A DNA stretch of 64,000 nt from Chrysomallon squamiferum (Eukaryota; Mollusca; Gastropoda; Neomphalida; Peltospiridae). Each line of letters opens with the position of its first letter. The first letter of the stretch is position 1. Under the pieces are notes generated by a model. The model was not told the DNA's origin, did not search any database, and was given only the letters and a program-made list of their open reading frames with translations. Below, piece by piece: positions 51,011-63,649 of the stretch. A program made the translations under genes and the position numbers. The stretch is from the NCBI GenBank assembly GCA_012295275.1, contig CM022672.1:12611495-12675494 (forward strand), written 5' to 3'.

Positions 51011-51837
51011 AAGAAAAAAGAGTAGAGAGAGAGTGAATGAAAGAAAGAATGAAGTAAAGAGAAAAGAGCTGAGAAAAAGAAAGAGAGAGAAAAAACAAAA
51101 GAGTATAAGATGGACAAAAAGGGGAGAAAAAGAAAGAAAAAGATAGAAAAAGTGAAAGAAAAGAAAGGAAAGCATTCAAAACAAAAAGATAGTTAAAAAT
51201 GAAAAAAAAAAAAAAAAATAATAATAATAATATTAATAAATAAAAAAATAAATAAAGAGACACATATTAAAAAATTGTACAATAAAGATCTTATTCTTAC
51301 AAATCATTTATCTTTATCAACAACATAATCAACAACAGTAGTAAACAGCTGTATTTTTAATCAGTAAGATGGATTTTTTTTATATTTAAATAACATAGTG
51401 CAGCTTCTGTTTGCTTCAGTTATCGCGATATTGACTTTTATACAGAGTTATTTCAGAATTAATTATCTTTGCCTTACAAATTCATCTCACAACTGAAATC
51501 AGGTCAAATAGATACACTAGTAGTAAGCAGAACACTGTTTTTAAGTAAACAGAAAGCTTTCAGATCTAATTAATACATTTTTCATTATTCTAAAAATATA
51601 AAAGAACTCCACAGAACAGCCTATAATGTTTTTTACTTCATCTTCTTCTTATTTTTTTTTTTCACCTTCTAAATTGGTTGGTTAAGTTATTAGGTACTGC
51701 CATGGATAGATATATAATAATAAAAAAAAAAAAAAAAAACACCTAAAAAACAAAAAAAGTCAACAACAACAAAACCCATTATAGGTTGTTCGATTTATTT
51801 TTATATTTTTGGAATAATGAAAAATGTATTAATTAGA

Positions 51838-51840
<3 letters not shown>

Positions 51841-51887
<47 letters not shown>
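51841..51887. repeat. (GT)n microsatellite
   Basis: About 23 GT units in intergenic sequence. Confidence 0.95.
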
Positions 51888-51888
<1 letters not shown>

Positions 51889-52342
51889 CAGAATTGTACA
51901 ATTATTTCAAAAGAATTTAAATTTTATGTAGGGCGACCCTTTGGGGTATTTAGCCTATGTTGGCGTATAATGTGTCTGTGTTTGGATATACATTCATTTT
52001 CGTGTAATTACCTCCTCTCACGCCTGATTTTCAACAACGGTGATTACATATAAACAGGTGGAATTAACGAGTTTATCTTAGTGAGAACAAACAGTCTCAC
52101 GTATATTATTATTTGCTGAAGAGTAAATTCAATAACAATTACACATTTCTCTTTGTCTATCTCATTATATCAGTCTCTCTCTTTCTCTTTGTGTCTCAAT
52201 CAGCATGTGTGTCTCTCTCTCTCTCTCTCTCTTTCTCTCACACACACACACACACACACATACACAAACATACACACACACACACAGACAAATACACAAA
52301 CATGCTTTCACACACAATATTTTAATCTCCAACAGTCTATGA

Positions 52343-52615
52343 CAGGGGTTTTCAAACTCTCCATCTCTCCACTCTCCGTCTCAAGACAGGGGGTCCGTGG
52401 ACAGCGAATACTTTTTATGGGCAGTTTGATTTTATATATGTTTTTTAATCGAAATCTTTTTTCTTATATTTGTAAATGTGAGCGCATGAAATAACAGGTC
52501 AATAATTTTGTAATATATCCTAATATATCCTAAATAAATGTAAAAATATATGTTATTTTAAGGTAAAGCCTGAAATATAAAGGGGTCCGCAAGTCAAAAA
52601 GTTTGAAAACCCCTG
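52343..52615. mobile_element. hAT-type MITE with perfect TIRs and 8-bp TSD
   Basis: The 273-bp element starts CAGGGGTTTTCAAACT and ends with the exact reverse complement. It is flanked on both sides by the 8-bp direct repeat GTCTATGA (52335-52342, 52616-52623). An 8-bp duplication and CAGGGGT...-type ends are hallmarks of hAT transposons. Inner GGGGTCCG motifs are also roughly inverted. It has no transposase coding capacity. The intact target duplication suggests a fairly recent insertion. Confidence 0.92.
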
Positions 52616-52623
52616 GTCTATGA

Positions 52624-52783
52624 TACGACATTTTCAGCTGGTAACATACTACGTCTCAGCTTAAATCTCGCCCCTTTCCTGAACGTTAAGATTAGCCTAG
52701 ATATCGATCACTCAGCTTATGTTGGCTACAATTGGTGCATAAATCTTAAATAGGGTGGTACGTGCAGTTCTGCTTACAAAGCC

Positions 52784-52814
<31 letters not shown>

Positions 52815-52892
52815 CTACGCTTATCATCATAAAACGAACCCAATCCAAAACCTTTACTACTATTACTTTACTACTTTTCCAACTGTTACTTT

Positions 52893-52940
<48 letters not shown>

Positions 52941-54307
52941 TACTGTTGCTGTTACTGGTATTACTACCATCACTATTACTACTACTACTTCTTCTATTGC
53001 TACAACTATTACCACTACTAGTACTACTAGATCTACAACTACTATTACTACATCACCTTAATAACTAACTAACTAACCAATTGAATAATAATGAAATGTA
53101 AATCAGATGCTTGAATAAACGAGGTCACCAAAAGACGATATGTTATAGTAAAACGTAAGTGGTGTTTCCTTACAGATCTGCTGAAAGCTATCTGCTGTCC
53201 AGGATTATGTGGTCATAAATAAACTTATCTGTGGAAGTGTCCACGAACGAAAATGAATATTTCATAAATAACCGGTGTGAACAATGAAAAACGTTTTACG
53301 TGTTAACACCTGTGCTTTCTTATTCTTCATATTCATGCACTAAAAATAAATAAATGAATAAATTTAAATGAAAAAGAAGAAAAAGAAAAAACAAAGGGTG
53401 CAAAATCGAATGAAACATCCTATGAATTATTCGTGCGTGCATGTGTGCATGTAAATATATCTGTGTATATATATGTTTGTTTATGTATGTATACATGTAT
53501 GCATATGTGTTTGTATGTATATACATATATATATATATATGAATGTGTGTATATGCGTGTATAATACATATTTGCATATATATATATATACACACACACG
53601 TTTGTATGTATGTATGTATGTATGTATAAACATAAAAAGAACAAATCTGTATCTTCCAAGTTTGAATATGATTGTTTAGTTTTCTCTCTATCTAAATAGA
53701 CAGATAAATAAACAAATAAACAAACAAACAAATAAATAAATAAATTAAATAAATAAAAACAACTCTTAATTAAACCAACACAAACAATATCCATTACTAA
53801 ACAGCAGAAACAAGGGAACAATAATACTAACAAAAATAAAAATAAATAAATAAATAAAAAAGGAAAAAAGTAATACAAATATTAAAATTGAAAAAGAAAA
53901 TCCTTTAATGAGTAATACCTTGCTTTAAAAAAATAAAATAAAAATAAAATAAATAAATAAAATAAAATAAATAAAAAAAAAAATTAAAATAATAATAATA
54001 ATAATCATAATAATAATAATAATAATAATAATAATTTTAAAAAAAAAAAAAGAATGAAAGAAAAAATAAATCTTCGTTCTCTCGAGAGGCAGACGAGATG
54101 TTTGCCCGTGAGACAGACTTGCACTTACGGCAAATATGGCGGTTGTTAGTGTCGAACTAATTAAATATGACCTTTCGTTAAGTTCAAACAGTGACTTCTA
54201 GGTCAGAGTGACAAACGTGTAAGAACATGTTAAGTACAAACTAACACAATATTAGTTACAAGAAGAAACTTTGTAGAACATTACGATACATTATTTCCGA
54301 ATTTTGA

Positions 54308-54361
<54 letters not shown>

Positions 54362-56264
54362 GATGATGATGATGATGAATAATGATAATAATAATGATAA
54401 TAATAATAATTAATTATTATTATTATTGTTATTATTAACTTTTATTATGTATAAACAACGTTTTATTTCGCTAATACGTTGTTTTTTTGTTTTTTTTTTT
54501 TAAAGGAGAGGGAAGAAAGCTGAATTTCCACTTTATTGAAAGTATATAAAAAAGAAAAGCAGAAAAAGAAGAGGAAGGAAAATAAGAAAGATGATGATGA
54601 TGATACTTATTTAAACAAACTCAAAAGAATTATTGTAACTTGACAGTACTTTCTGACTGAAGACTTGGTCTGTTTAGAATATGTGCTTCAATAGGCTATT
54701 TTAAAATGGAACTTTCTGTCTAGCCACCCACTCAGAGTATATTAATCACAACGACAATAATGACTGAGATAATTAATTAATTAATAGCATATGCACACAC
54801 ACACAAACAACTTGTGAAAAAAAGTAGTTGTTTTTTTTTCTATTTCTTTTGCATTAGTATAAGCAAACAGTATTAAGGTAAAGTGACAAACAAAACTGAA
54901 GTGTCATACAGATATTGTTTATTTATAAAAAAAAAAAAAAAAATCTGAAACAGGACATATTTTTATTATTATTTCAAACAGTACAATTCAACATTTTTTT
55001 GTCAAAAATAACGCAAATAATTCATTTTTCAAAAATAAATATGAATCACTAATGGACTAATAATAAAAATCAATTTTTGGAAACAAAATATATTACCTAC
55101 ATATTTCTTTTAAACAGTAACAAGATCTTTTAAGATTATATTAAAATATACCACTGATTCTTAAAATAAGACACAAAAATTCACAGCAGTATCCACTTTT
55201 TAAAATATGTATATACATTAAAAAAAAAAAAGTCAGCAAAAATAGGCTTTTATTTAAAATATAAAACAATATCACAGCAATCATTATTTCACAAAGTGGA
55301 ATATCTCTATCAAAAACTAAAATAGAAAAATGATACCAAATCCTTAAGTATTTATCTATGGGATGAACCATTAGCTGAAATACACTTGCTAAAGTAAGAT
55401 ATTATATTTATTACTCAACTCCAATCTTTGCTAAAAATGAAGTACAGTAATAATAATATAACAAGTGGACGGAGATTCATGAAGGTTCGGAGCAGCCTTC
55501 ATATATTTGTATATTAAAAATAGTTTTATATTACAGTTACTTTTGGCATTATCGTCAGGAGACATTAGAAGTTTTAAAACAGATGTACTGGCCCATATTT
55601 AACATAGATCTGTCATTCAGGGTGCTTACACCACTCATGTTTCAAGTAAACCCAATCCATATGTATGATCACATAAAACAGGAATACATTATCTATTTTT
55701 ATTTGCAAGAAAGGAAGGCAGAAGTCAATTTGAACAAAAAGATACATTTTGATAGGCAGGAAGGTGACGACTATAAGACGGATATAAATTGAGAAATATG
55801 CATATAATTTGTATATAGATATTGATAGTCACACATATAAACATACATAATCTAACATATTTAGATACATATAAATATATCTACATACCTACCTACATTT
55901 ATACATGCATGCATGCAAGAACAAATACACACACACTGAGACAATCACATTTACAAATGCATACACACACACACTCACATACATATATATAGTTTATATA
56001 ATTATATAAATATGGTACATTGACACATAGGTAGCTAGCTGGCCAGGTAAACAAAGAAATAGATAAGTACACAGGTATGAATTAAACATGATATATAATA
56101 AATACAAACAAGTTTTATTTTATGACTTTAACAATAGCCAGAAAATAACAATTTTTATTTTAATACTCACAAAAACTTTACTGTCATCAGACAAACCAAA
56201 TTACTAAAAATAATATTAAAAATAGAAAAAAAAAAAAAAAAATAATAATAATTTTATTTCTTTA
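52624..56264. other. Intergenic, no gene seen
   Basis: Poly-A (about 52783-52811), a CTA tract (about 52896-52935), TA/CATA/GTAT simple repeats (53455-53630), AAAT arrays (53700-54000), AAT/GAT arrays (53997-54035, 54308-54420) and plain AT-rich sequence. Part of 55000-56264 could be 3' flank of the coiled-coil gene. Nothing coding is supported. Confidence 0.5.
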
Positions 56265-56361
56265 TTATGTACAATACAAAACCATGACAATGAAAAATAT
56301 TATAACTGTAGTAAAACAGACTTTTTGCTGCCTTCGTCTCTTCATTTGGACAGTGTTTGGT
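56265..56361 (-). CDS. Candidate alternative last exon encoding a tail anchor
   Basis: Read on the minus strand, a strong pyrimidine-rich acceptor (TTTTCTTTATCTTAG) is followed by one base completing a phase-2 codon and 31 codons to TAA at 56265. The peptide is a basic stretch (MKRRRQQK) and then about 18 mostly hydrophobic residues (VCFTTVIIFFIVMVLYCT) ending the protein, the pattern of a C-terminal tail anchor. AATAAA follows directly on the minus strand. The phase fits the donor of exon 59355-59455, so skipping the 58526-58784 exon would give a membrane isoform. It could instead belong to an unseen gene. Confidence 0.4.
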
Positions 56362-56641
56362 CTAAGATAAAGAAAATAAAACAATCTCAGTTACAGTATG
56401 TATATATATTGTGATATGAACGCAGTGTGCACATTTACAAGTGACGGTGAACCGAAGTATAAGTGAATCTTGAAGTAACTCGATATTAAATAAAAATTAA
56501 AGTTAAACTCTTACTATAAAGATTTAATAATTTTTTTTTAATAGAAATACAACTTTAAATAAGTAAAATGTGCAATATAAAGTGCATTTATGAATAATAA
56601 TATTAATTACAATAATAATAATAATAGTGGATTTAATAGCC

Positions 56642-56678
<37 letters not shown>

Positions 56679-57406
56679 CAATAATAATAATTTGTAGTGG
56701 TAATAGTAATAACAGTAATAATAATGATAGTAATAATAGCAGCAATAGTAGCACTAGTAATAATTAATAATAACAGTATTATTAATAATAATTCAACTAC
56801 CTCTATAAAAAAATCAAAAAAAAATCTATATACTATATATCAACTACATTAAATGATTATAAATGAAATAATTACAATAAATAATGCCATTACCAAACAT
56901 AACAGAAATATTTGTTTATATAGACATTCTCTCTATGTAACATTATTTTTGTGAGTTTGTGCAAAAATGAAACAATTAATAACATTCAGTGAGAATTATT
57001 TTAAAAATGTAGCAGTAGTTTATCATTACACAGTATTTTAAATATGCATTAAAGACTATTTTAAAATCCCAATATTTTATTTGAAAACCTTAAAAAATAT
57101 TTTCAAGGGCATCAAATATCAAGATGGAATGAAACTAAAAGCAGACTAGTGTGAGAATTAGCAGTTTATTTATGTAACTTGCTATTATTTTCTTAAATAA
57201 ATAAAAAAACAAGAATAATAATTAGTTGAGATTTGTTTTGAAAGAAAGTAATTCTACATGTAAAAGCATACAAGTCTAAATGTAGTTTAAATAAGATATT
57301 TTGTTATGTTTTAGACAGAATACTAAAATATTAAAGTTTGAAGAAAATAGCTGTTCTATAAAATTCTCTATTTATTATATCTTGTCTCAAATTATGAAAA
57401 TAATAA

Positions 57407-57443
<37 letters not shown>

Positions 57444-58525
57444 GTAGCTGTAATATTAATAATAAAAATAGTTTAGTAGAAGTAGTAATTTAAATAAATA
57501 AATAAATAAAAAAATTTATTGAAATTCCTTGTTTCAACAGCATGTTCCAAAACAATTTTGCTCTTAACATAATTTAAGATCTAGACAGTTAAAAATACAG
57601 AAAGGTTTTGAATACATCTGACAGGAAAATTTTGTTACAGAAAATTATAAAGTTAACTAGCATCTTACTGGCACTGGTCATAGCTGTAGTAATTTTCAAA
57701 TTCCAGCTTGATGTATGCTATTAATTAGCTAAGGATATTTAAAATCCTTTTGTTTTTAGCTTTTAAAACTGGTACAAATTATAATCTTTACCTCCATAAT
57801 GAGGATTATGTTTCTCTGCAAACAGACAGTTTCATTTATATATGAATTAATAAATTAATAAAATTTGGTATCGGTATTGATTTAAACATGACATGAAAAG
57901 TAAATAACCTTTCGTACATTTTCAAATAATCGTTAATCAGCAGTTTAATAACTGAAGAATTACACTAATTATTTGTTCTATGACAGTTATTTTATGATAT
58001 TTATCTATTCAGTAATAGGTATATTATGCTACTTGTCTACTCAGTAATGGATATATTACGTTATGTGTTTGATAATAAATGAATGACACTATTAATATAT
58101 TCAGTAACATATGTACTTAACTGCTTACAGGCATTTTAGTCATGAATGACAATGGTGTGTGTACATTACATTAATTTAAAATAAACTGTAATATACATAC
58201 ATATATATATATTTAGGTACTCAAAAATCCAAAATTAATCTGTTTTCAGCCTTACAAATTATGGATAGTGTAACAATTTTTCTATTTAAAAACTATTTTA
58301 AATAAAATTAAAAATAAACAAACAAATAAATAAATAAATAAATAAATATATACAAAAAAAAATAATTTTTTTTTAAAAATTAAAAATATATAAAACGCCC
58401 CCACTAAATAGTAACACTTAATAGCCACAACTCGACTAACACATTTCCCTTCTATTCAAAACATATCTCTCCACCTTCCCCACTAAAACCACGTTAATTA
58501 TCATCATCCTCATCTCTGACATTAT
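56362..58525 (-). other. AT-rich 3' flank of the coiled-coil gene
   Basis: Contains AAT tracts (about 56640-56690, 57405-57440), AAAT runs and no supported exon. It would be 3' UTR or intron depending on which last exon is used. Minus-strand AATAAA hexamers occur (for example complement near 57515) but are not discriminating here. Confidence 0.4.
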
Positions 58526-59561
58526 TCATTTATTCTTTTTGCTCTTTGCACCTTTTGTTCTTGGTGATTTCTTTTCATCTTTTTTTGTTTCCTTCGCTGT
58601 TGGTTGGGAAGTACCACTGACACTGGGAGCTGGAGAGACGGAGATCTGAGAGTAGCTGTCGGAAGCATCTTTACATTTCTCTATATGTTTTTCCAAATGC
58701 CTCAGCTTTTCCTGGGCCTTGGTGAGCTTAATCTCTAACGTGGATGCTTTCTCCTCAGCAAGCTGGGCTCTCTCTTCTGTCAGTCTGTAGAACAAAACAT
58801 TTTAAATAAGTTTATAAAATAAAGCTGAGGGTTAAAAAAAAAAAAAAAAAATGTCTCAACATGATACATTAGTTATAAAAACAGCCACTATGGGAAGAAT
58901 TTATATATATATATATCAACAAAAAAACAATTTGAATATGAAAAAAAAAAAAAAAAAAAAAAATAAATAAAATAAACAAAAAATGAAATAATAATGTCAT
59001 CATTATCATTATCATGATCATCATCAACAGTATTATTGTCATTATCATTATCATCATTATCATAATTATAATTATTATCATCCTTTGTAGTCCTCAGAGC
59101 TACACCTAAATATATAGATTTTCTTAATGTTATCATCATCTCTGTTATCATCAATGATAATTACGAATACAGTTTTAGGTATCTTTTTACCCCAAACTGA
59201 GTCATTTCAGTGACTAGGAAATTTTGTCACTGTCTGCTCAGAGAGTTTTTGATAGTAATACCATGTTACAAAAGTGGCATCATTATTAACAGTAACACAT
59301 CCATTTATTTAGTATTAATTATGCAGAATGGTGCCTGTTACCATGACAACTTACAGAAGCTGGTTTTGGAGTTGATGCACAGCAGTAAGTGCCTCGAAAG
59401 CTCTTTTGGTATCCAGATTTGACATACTTGACACAGTAGTATCAAGATCAGCTTTCTGTGTGTATATATATAAATAAATAAAGCTCAGTTATGACAGTCA
59501 TTAAGTATGTAAATAAATAAAGTTACATTCTTGATTATTACATTATTATTTATTTATTATA

Positions 59562-59603
<42 letters not shown>

Positions 59604-62600
59604 TATTAAACAAACATGATATTAATATTCATAAAATTATTTTACTGTAATAATTTAATTGCAATAAATAATGTTTTATTTAATTTTTAATTACAATTAA
59701 ATAAATATATAGACATGATATTAATATTACTGTTATGATTTAAATGCAATAACATAAACAAACTTCATATTAATGCTATATGTACATTCAATAAATAAAC
59801 TTCAAATTATTATTTTTATAATACAAATGTATGTCAACAATTGAGCTCAGTATAAAATTGTTGCTTTATAATGAAGTAAATAAACTATTTTAATATCATA
59901 TCTGTGATACATTTGTAAATCAATAATAAATCTTGTCAGTTTTAATATCATAATTATAATTATTATTATCCTTTCTGGTTCTTGGACTTATACCTAAATA
60001 TAAAGACTTTCTTACCATTATCATCATCTCTATTATAATTAATGATGATTAAAAATATAATATTACTTACTATATATATAACATACTCTTAGTAACAGTT
60101 ACATTAAAAGAAAGATGTGTCAAAGGCTAACAGTGTTCTTACATGGCTGTCTAATTTCAGTGATTCCAAGTGCACATTGCTGTCTGAGCCAAGAATTTCA
60201 ACAAAATCAGACGAGCCCTATTAATTAAAAGTTATAACATAATTTTAAAATATATCTGAATAAAAATAAATAACAATAACAACAACAACAACAAAATAAT
60301 AAAATAAAGTAGCTGGAATACTACTACTACTACAAATACAACTACTAATAGTACTACTAATAACATATTAACAAATAATATTACCATTAATACTAATGTT
60401 CTAATACTACTTTTTAACTTGTATTTTTAATTTTATTCTTATTTTTAAAATATTCATTCATTCAATTTTATTTACTCATGCACACACACACACACATAAA
60501 TAAAAAAGTCACTGTACTGTATGAAAATCATCTTCTTTCTCCTCTGGAATACTTTCTCTGCTCTTTTCTTTGCCATCAACTTGTTCTTCTGATGCCTTTA
60601 CCAGTAAAATGTCTGGAATATCAGATGGTGGCTTAGCAGTTTTTGGGCCTCATCTCGTTTTTGCTCATCTTTTTGCTGTTCAGCTGTGGCTGGCTCTTCT
60701 GTTTCTGGAGTTATTGGCATTTCTGCAGATTTGGGTGTTTCTGTAGATTTGGGTGTTTCTGCAGGTTTGGGTGTTTCTGCAGGTGTGGGTGTTTCTGCAG
60801 GTTTGGGTGTTTCTGCAAGTGTTTGTTCTTCGACAGGTTTTTCTGTTTCACCAGACTGCTCAGGTTCAGTTTCTTTGGATTCACCAGATGTGTCAGACAC
60901 TGATGATTCAGCTGGATGACCTCTTTCTTCTTGTTTTGCAGCTTCTTTGATGTCAGAGTCTTCAGTTTCCTCTTCAGTCTGAGAGAAAATGAAAACATTC
61001 TCAGCTTTACTCTGAATTAAAAACCTCACTTACTGATAAACATTACAGTCACACTGATGAATCAGTATAGACTCAGTTATTGATGAATTAAAACAATCAC
61101 ACTTACTGATGATTACAGTCATATTTACTGATGAATCATTAGTCACACTTACTGATGAATCAAGTCATACTTACTAATGAATCATTAGTCATACATATTG
61201 ATGAATCATTAGTTGCAATTGCTGATGAATCAAGTCATACTTACAGATGAATCAATACAGCCATACTTACTGATGAATCATTAGAGACGTATTTATTGCT
61301 GAATCATTACAGTCATACTTACTGATGAATCATTACTGTAACACTTACTGATGAATCATTACAGAAACACTTACTGATGAATCATTACAGTAACACTGAT
61401 TAATCATCACAGTCATAATTATTAATGAATCATTACAGTCATAATTACTGATGAATCATTACAGTCACACTTACTGATTTCTTCTTTTTACTTGCTGGGG
61501 TGCTATCCCTGCTTCTTCCAGTATCATCACTCATGGTTCCTTCTCGGCTGCCAAGGATCTGAGATTTCTGTGAGTCACTACTCGTGTCCTGAGTACTGAC
61601 TGCGGTCAGACGAACGGGAAACAGTTCCTGTCTTGTCATACCAGTCAGCTGACTCATCATGATCTGAGCTGTGTGGATCCACTCAGTATATTCTCTCTGT
61701 TTTTAAATAAAGTGTCAGCAACTTGTTAGGGTTGAAATCTGAAAACTGCTGGTGTTAACTGATGGACTTTGATACACAGCTTTAAAAATCTCTGTTAGCT
61801 AACCTTGCTATGAATTGAAATGTTTTATAGATTAGAAAAGGAATTTTATCTTTTGTATTTGTTTTTCCATATGTCTGGGTAAAAAATAAAATAATACTTT
61901 TAGTTTATGTGGTAAATGCTGTCAGATAAAGTCAACTGCATGATTCATAGACACTGGTCAAATATGTATAAAACATAAATACTCTTTCCTTTGGATCTTC
62001 TAACCTTTTGATTTTTAAATCCCAAAATTGTTTAATCAAGATCCATTAAACTGAGGGTTGACTGTATTGTTAATTAATTCTTCAGTCTCTGAACTATTTT
62101 TTCAAAAACTGTTATTGCCAAAAAGATGAAGCCCGCATAAAGTGGTATCTTACCTTCAGTCTTTTGAGTTCATTCATTTCAAACTCAGCATTTTCCTCCA
62201 TGTTGCCCTGTCTTATTCTAGTGTTTTCCATGACAATTCCATTACAACACCTGAATAAAAACAAAAATTAGATACTTAATACTTCAGTAGAATGCAGCTC
62301 ACAGCTTAGATAATCTAATTATATATCTAGTAAATAATTGTAAAATCTGACTTTTGATGTGTTTTCAATAACAATTTTACAGGCATATACTCTGATAATG
62401 CTAAGGTTCACTGCACACCCACCAAATATAGTAAATGTACCAGATATTTTAAGCTCCCCCAATAACGTAATTATGGATTATAATGGGGAAACTAATTTTT
62501 CTATTCCCTGTTATTTAATATTTTTGCAGTTGTTTCGACATAGCATTGTAAATCACATGGATAGTTGTATTGTGATAGGGCATGGGGTAGATGATGGGAT

Positions 62601-63150
62601 AATGGAGAGTGACCAAAATAAGTAAAATGAAGTGAAAGAAGATGAAGTAAAATAATTCTAATGATATCAAGTAAAATGAAGTGAAATAATGCTAATGAAA
62701 TGAAGTAAAATGAAGTTTTTTAAGTATAATGAAATGAAGTAAAATAAGTATAATGAAATGAAGTAAAGTGAAATGAAAAAATATTAATGAAATGAAGTGA
62801 AACAGTGACAGTGAAATGAAGTAAAACAATGTGAAATAATGTCTATGAAATGAACAAAAATTAAGTTAAATAAGGATAAAGAATAATACTGAAAAGAGTT
62901 TTGTTATTACTTACAGTGTGACATAATTAGAAAACTGCTCAAGATTTTCAAACAGTGTTTTTGCAGTCTCAGTGAGCTGTGGTATTGTAAGGCTGCCCAG
63001 TAAGGTGAATTCTTCAGCTTCATTAGAGTTACCTTCCTTGCTTGGTGCCACACGAAGCAACATCTGAATCATCCATCTGACCATTTCAGAGTGAAGAGAA
63101 GAGACCTGAAAATAAAATGAAATAAAATGAAGTGAAAAAAAAATTAATAA

Positions 63151-63185
<35 letters not shown>

Positions 63186-63649
63186 ACGTGTGTGTTTTGT
63201 TTTATGCTGGAGTTAGCATAAAATTTTATTTATTAAAATGACCAATTTTAAAATTTTGTTATTAATTATCATTTTAGCTAAGTTTTCTTGTACTCTGATA
63301 TGAAAGACGAAAGTCAAAGTCTTTATTTTGTGAATGACATGAAAAGAGTTTAATATTGACACATTATCACAATTATTTACCTGTTATTTAACATACAGAA
63401 TATATTTGAAAATTATGTTATCAAGTTTTTGTTTGTTGACCACCTTTTAAACAGTCTGCAGAATTCAACCAAATTATCACTTGATTCACAGAAATTCCTC
63501 TTTATTAATTAGATTTGACTATTAAAATAATAAAACTTTTATTGTTATATCTTACCTGTTCTACAAGTTTGGCGTCTTCACTGTCTATAGCACTGTTAAC
63601 TCTGGATGCCCAAAGTTGTGCTTTTCTGATTGCTTCATGGGGATCAATC
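58526..63649 (-). CDS. Coiled-coil protein, 3' part of gene, one apparent frameshift
   Basis: Exons 5' to 3' on the minus strand: 63556-63649, 62915-63105, 62154-62250, 61475-61696, 60518-60978, 60143-60217, 59355-59455, 58526-58784. The 5' end lies beyond the window. All junction phases agree if one base is added in the 60518-60978 exon, giving about 500 codons. The visible protein starts with helical segments (IDPHEAIRKAQLWASR; LHSEMVRWMIQMLLRV; REYTEWIHTAQIMMSQL). It continues with a Ser-rich SKKKKS region, an acidic and Pro/Thr-rich segment with PAETPK repeats, a heptad-like coiled coil (TAVHQLQNQLLLTEERAQ... to HIEKCK) and a Lys-rich tail ending KSKKNK. No enzyme motif is seen. I do not recognise the family; a cytoskeletal or scaffolding role is only a guess from composition. 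Confidence 0.8.
59061..60052. repeat. Imperfect dispersed duplication of about 100 bp (two copies)
   Basis: Copy 1 at 59061-59165 and copy 2 at about 59949-60052 share the order ATAATTATAATTATTAT, CCTTT, ACACCTAAATATA / ATACCTAAATATA, and TTATCATCATCTCT. They lie in neighbouring introns of the coiled-coil gene. Confidence 0.6.
60640..60644 (-). other. Apparent frameshift at an A5 homopolymer in the coiled-coil gene
   Basis: Upstream of this run the coding frame reads ...DEQKRDEAQK. In the same frame it would stop after about 15 more residues. Shifting by one base gives a new open, acidic frame (TAKPPSDIPDILLVKASEEQ) that runs to a donor at 60518 in the phase the next exon needs. The exon is 461 nt, one short of a multiple of three. 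Confidence 0.7.
60720..60822 (-). repeat. 18-bp coding minisatellite (PAETPK repeats)
   Basis: About six 18-bp units encode six-residue repeats (Pro-Ala-Glu-Thr-Pro-Lys and variants with Thr or Ser). It is inside the 60518-60978 exon. The unit is a multiple of three, so copy number changes keep the frame. Confidence 0.85.
61020..61474 (-). repeat. Minisatellite of repeated 5' splice sites filling an intron
   Basis: The intron after exon 61475-61696 consists almost wholly of degenerate units of about 22-28 bp. On the minus strand they read ATTCATCAGTAAGTGTGACT and variants. Each intact unit contains TCAGTAAGT, which is the real donor of that exon (AAATCA|GTAAGTG at 61474). About 15 units are recognisable and several retain the full GTAAGT. 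Confidence 0.85.
62620..62870. repeat. Degenerate AATGAAGTAAAAT tandem repeat
   Basis: Purine-rich repeats of about 10-13 bp fill much of the intron between exons 62154-62250 and 62915-63105. The open frame 62359-62625 next to it has no support as a gene. Confidence 0.8.

Larger units (their letters stand above)
48361..52334. other. Intergenic, no gene seen
   Basis: Contents are a GATA array (48777-48850), an ATT tract (about 49416-49460), a short 14-bp repeat of CAATGACGAAA units (49199-49233), an AAT tract (about 50130-50176), TA and GA tracts (50931-51007) followed by purine-rich sequence to about 51250, and a GT tract (51841-51887). Frames reported in these regions are repeat translations. 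Confidence 0.55.

Noticed and set aside
52153-52494. 113-codon plus-strand frame
   Set aside because: The first part is CT/CA microsatellite translation and the rest lies in the hAT-type MITE.
53320-53878. Minus- and plus-strand frames rich in Ile, Tyr and His
   Set aside because: They translate TA, CATA and AAAT simple repeats.
60643-60950. Plus-strand frames of 65-86 codons
   Set aside because: They are antisense shadows of the PAETPK-repeat exon of the minus-strand gene.
62025-62070. Second pogo-like element suggested by GAGGGTTGACTGTA
   Set aside because: Only one end is visible; no matching left end with TA was found nearby.
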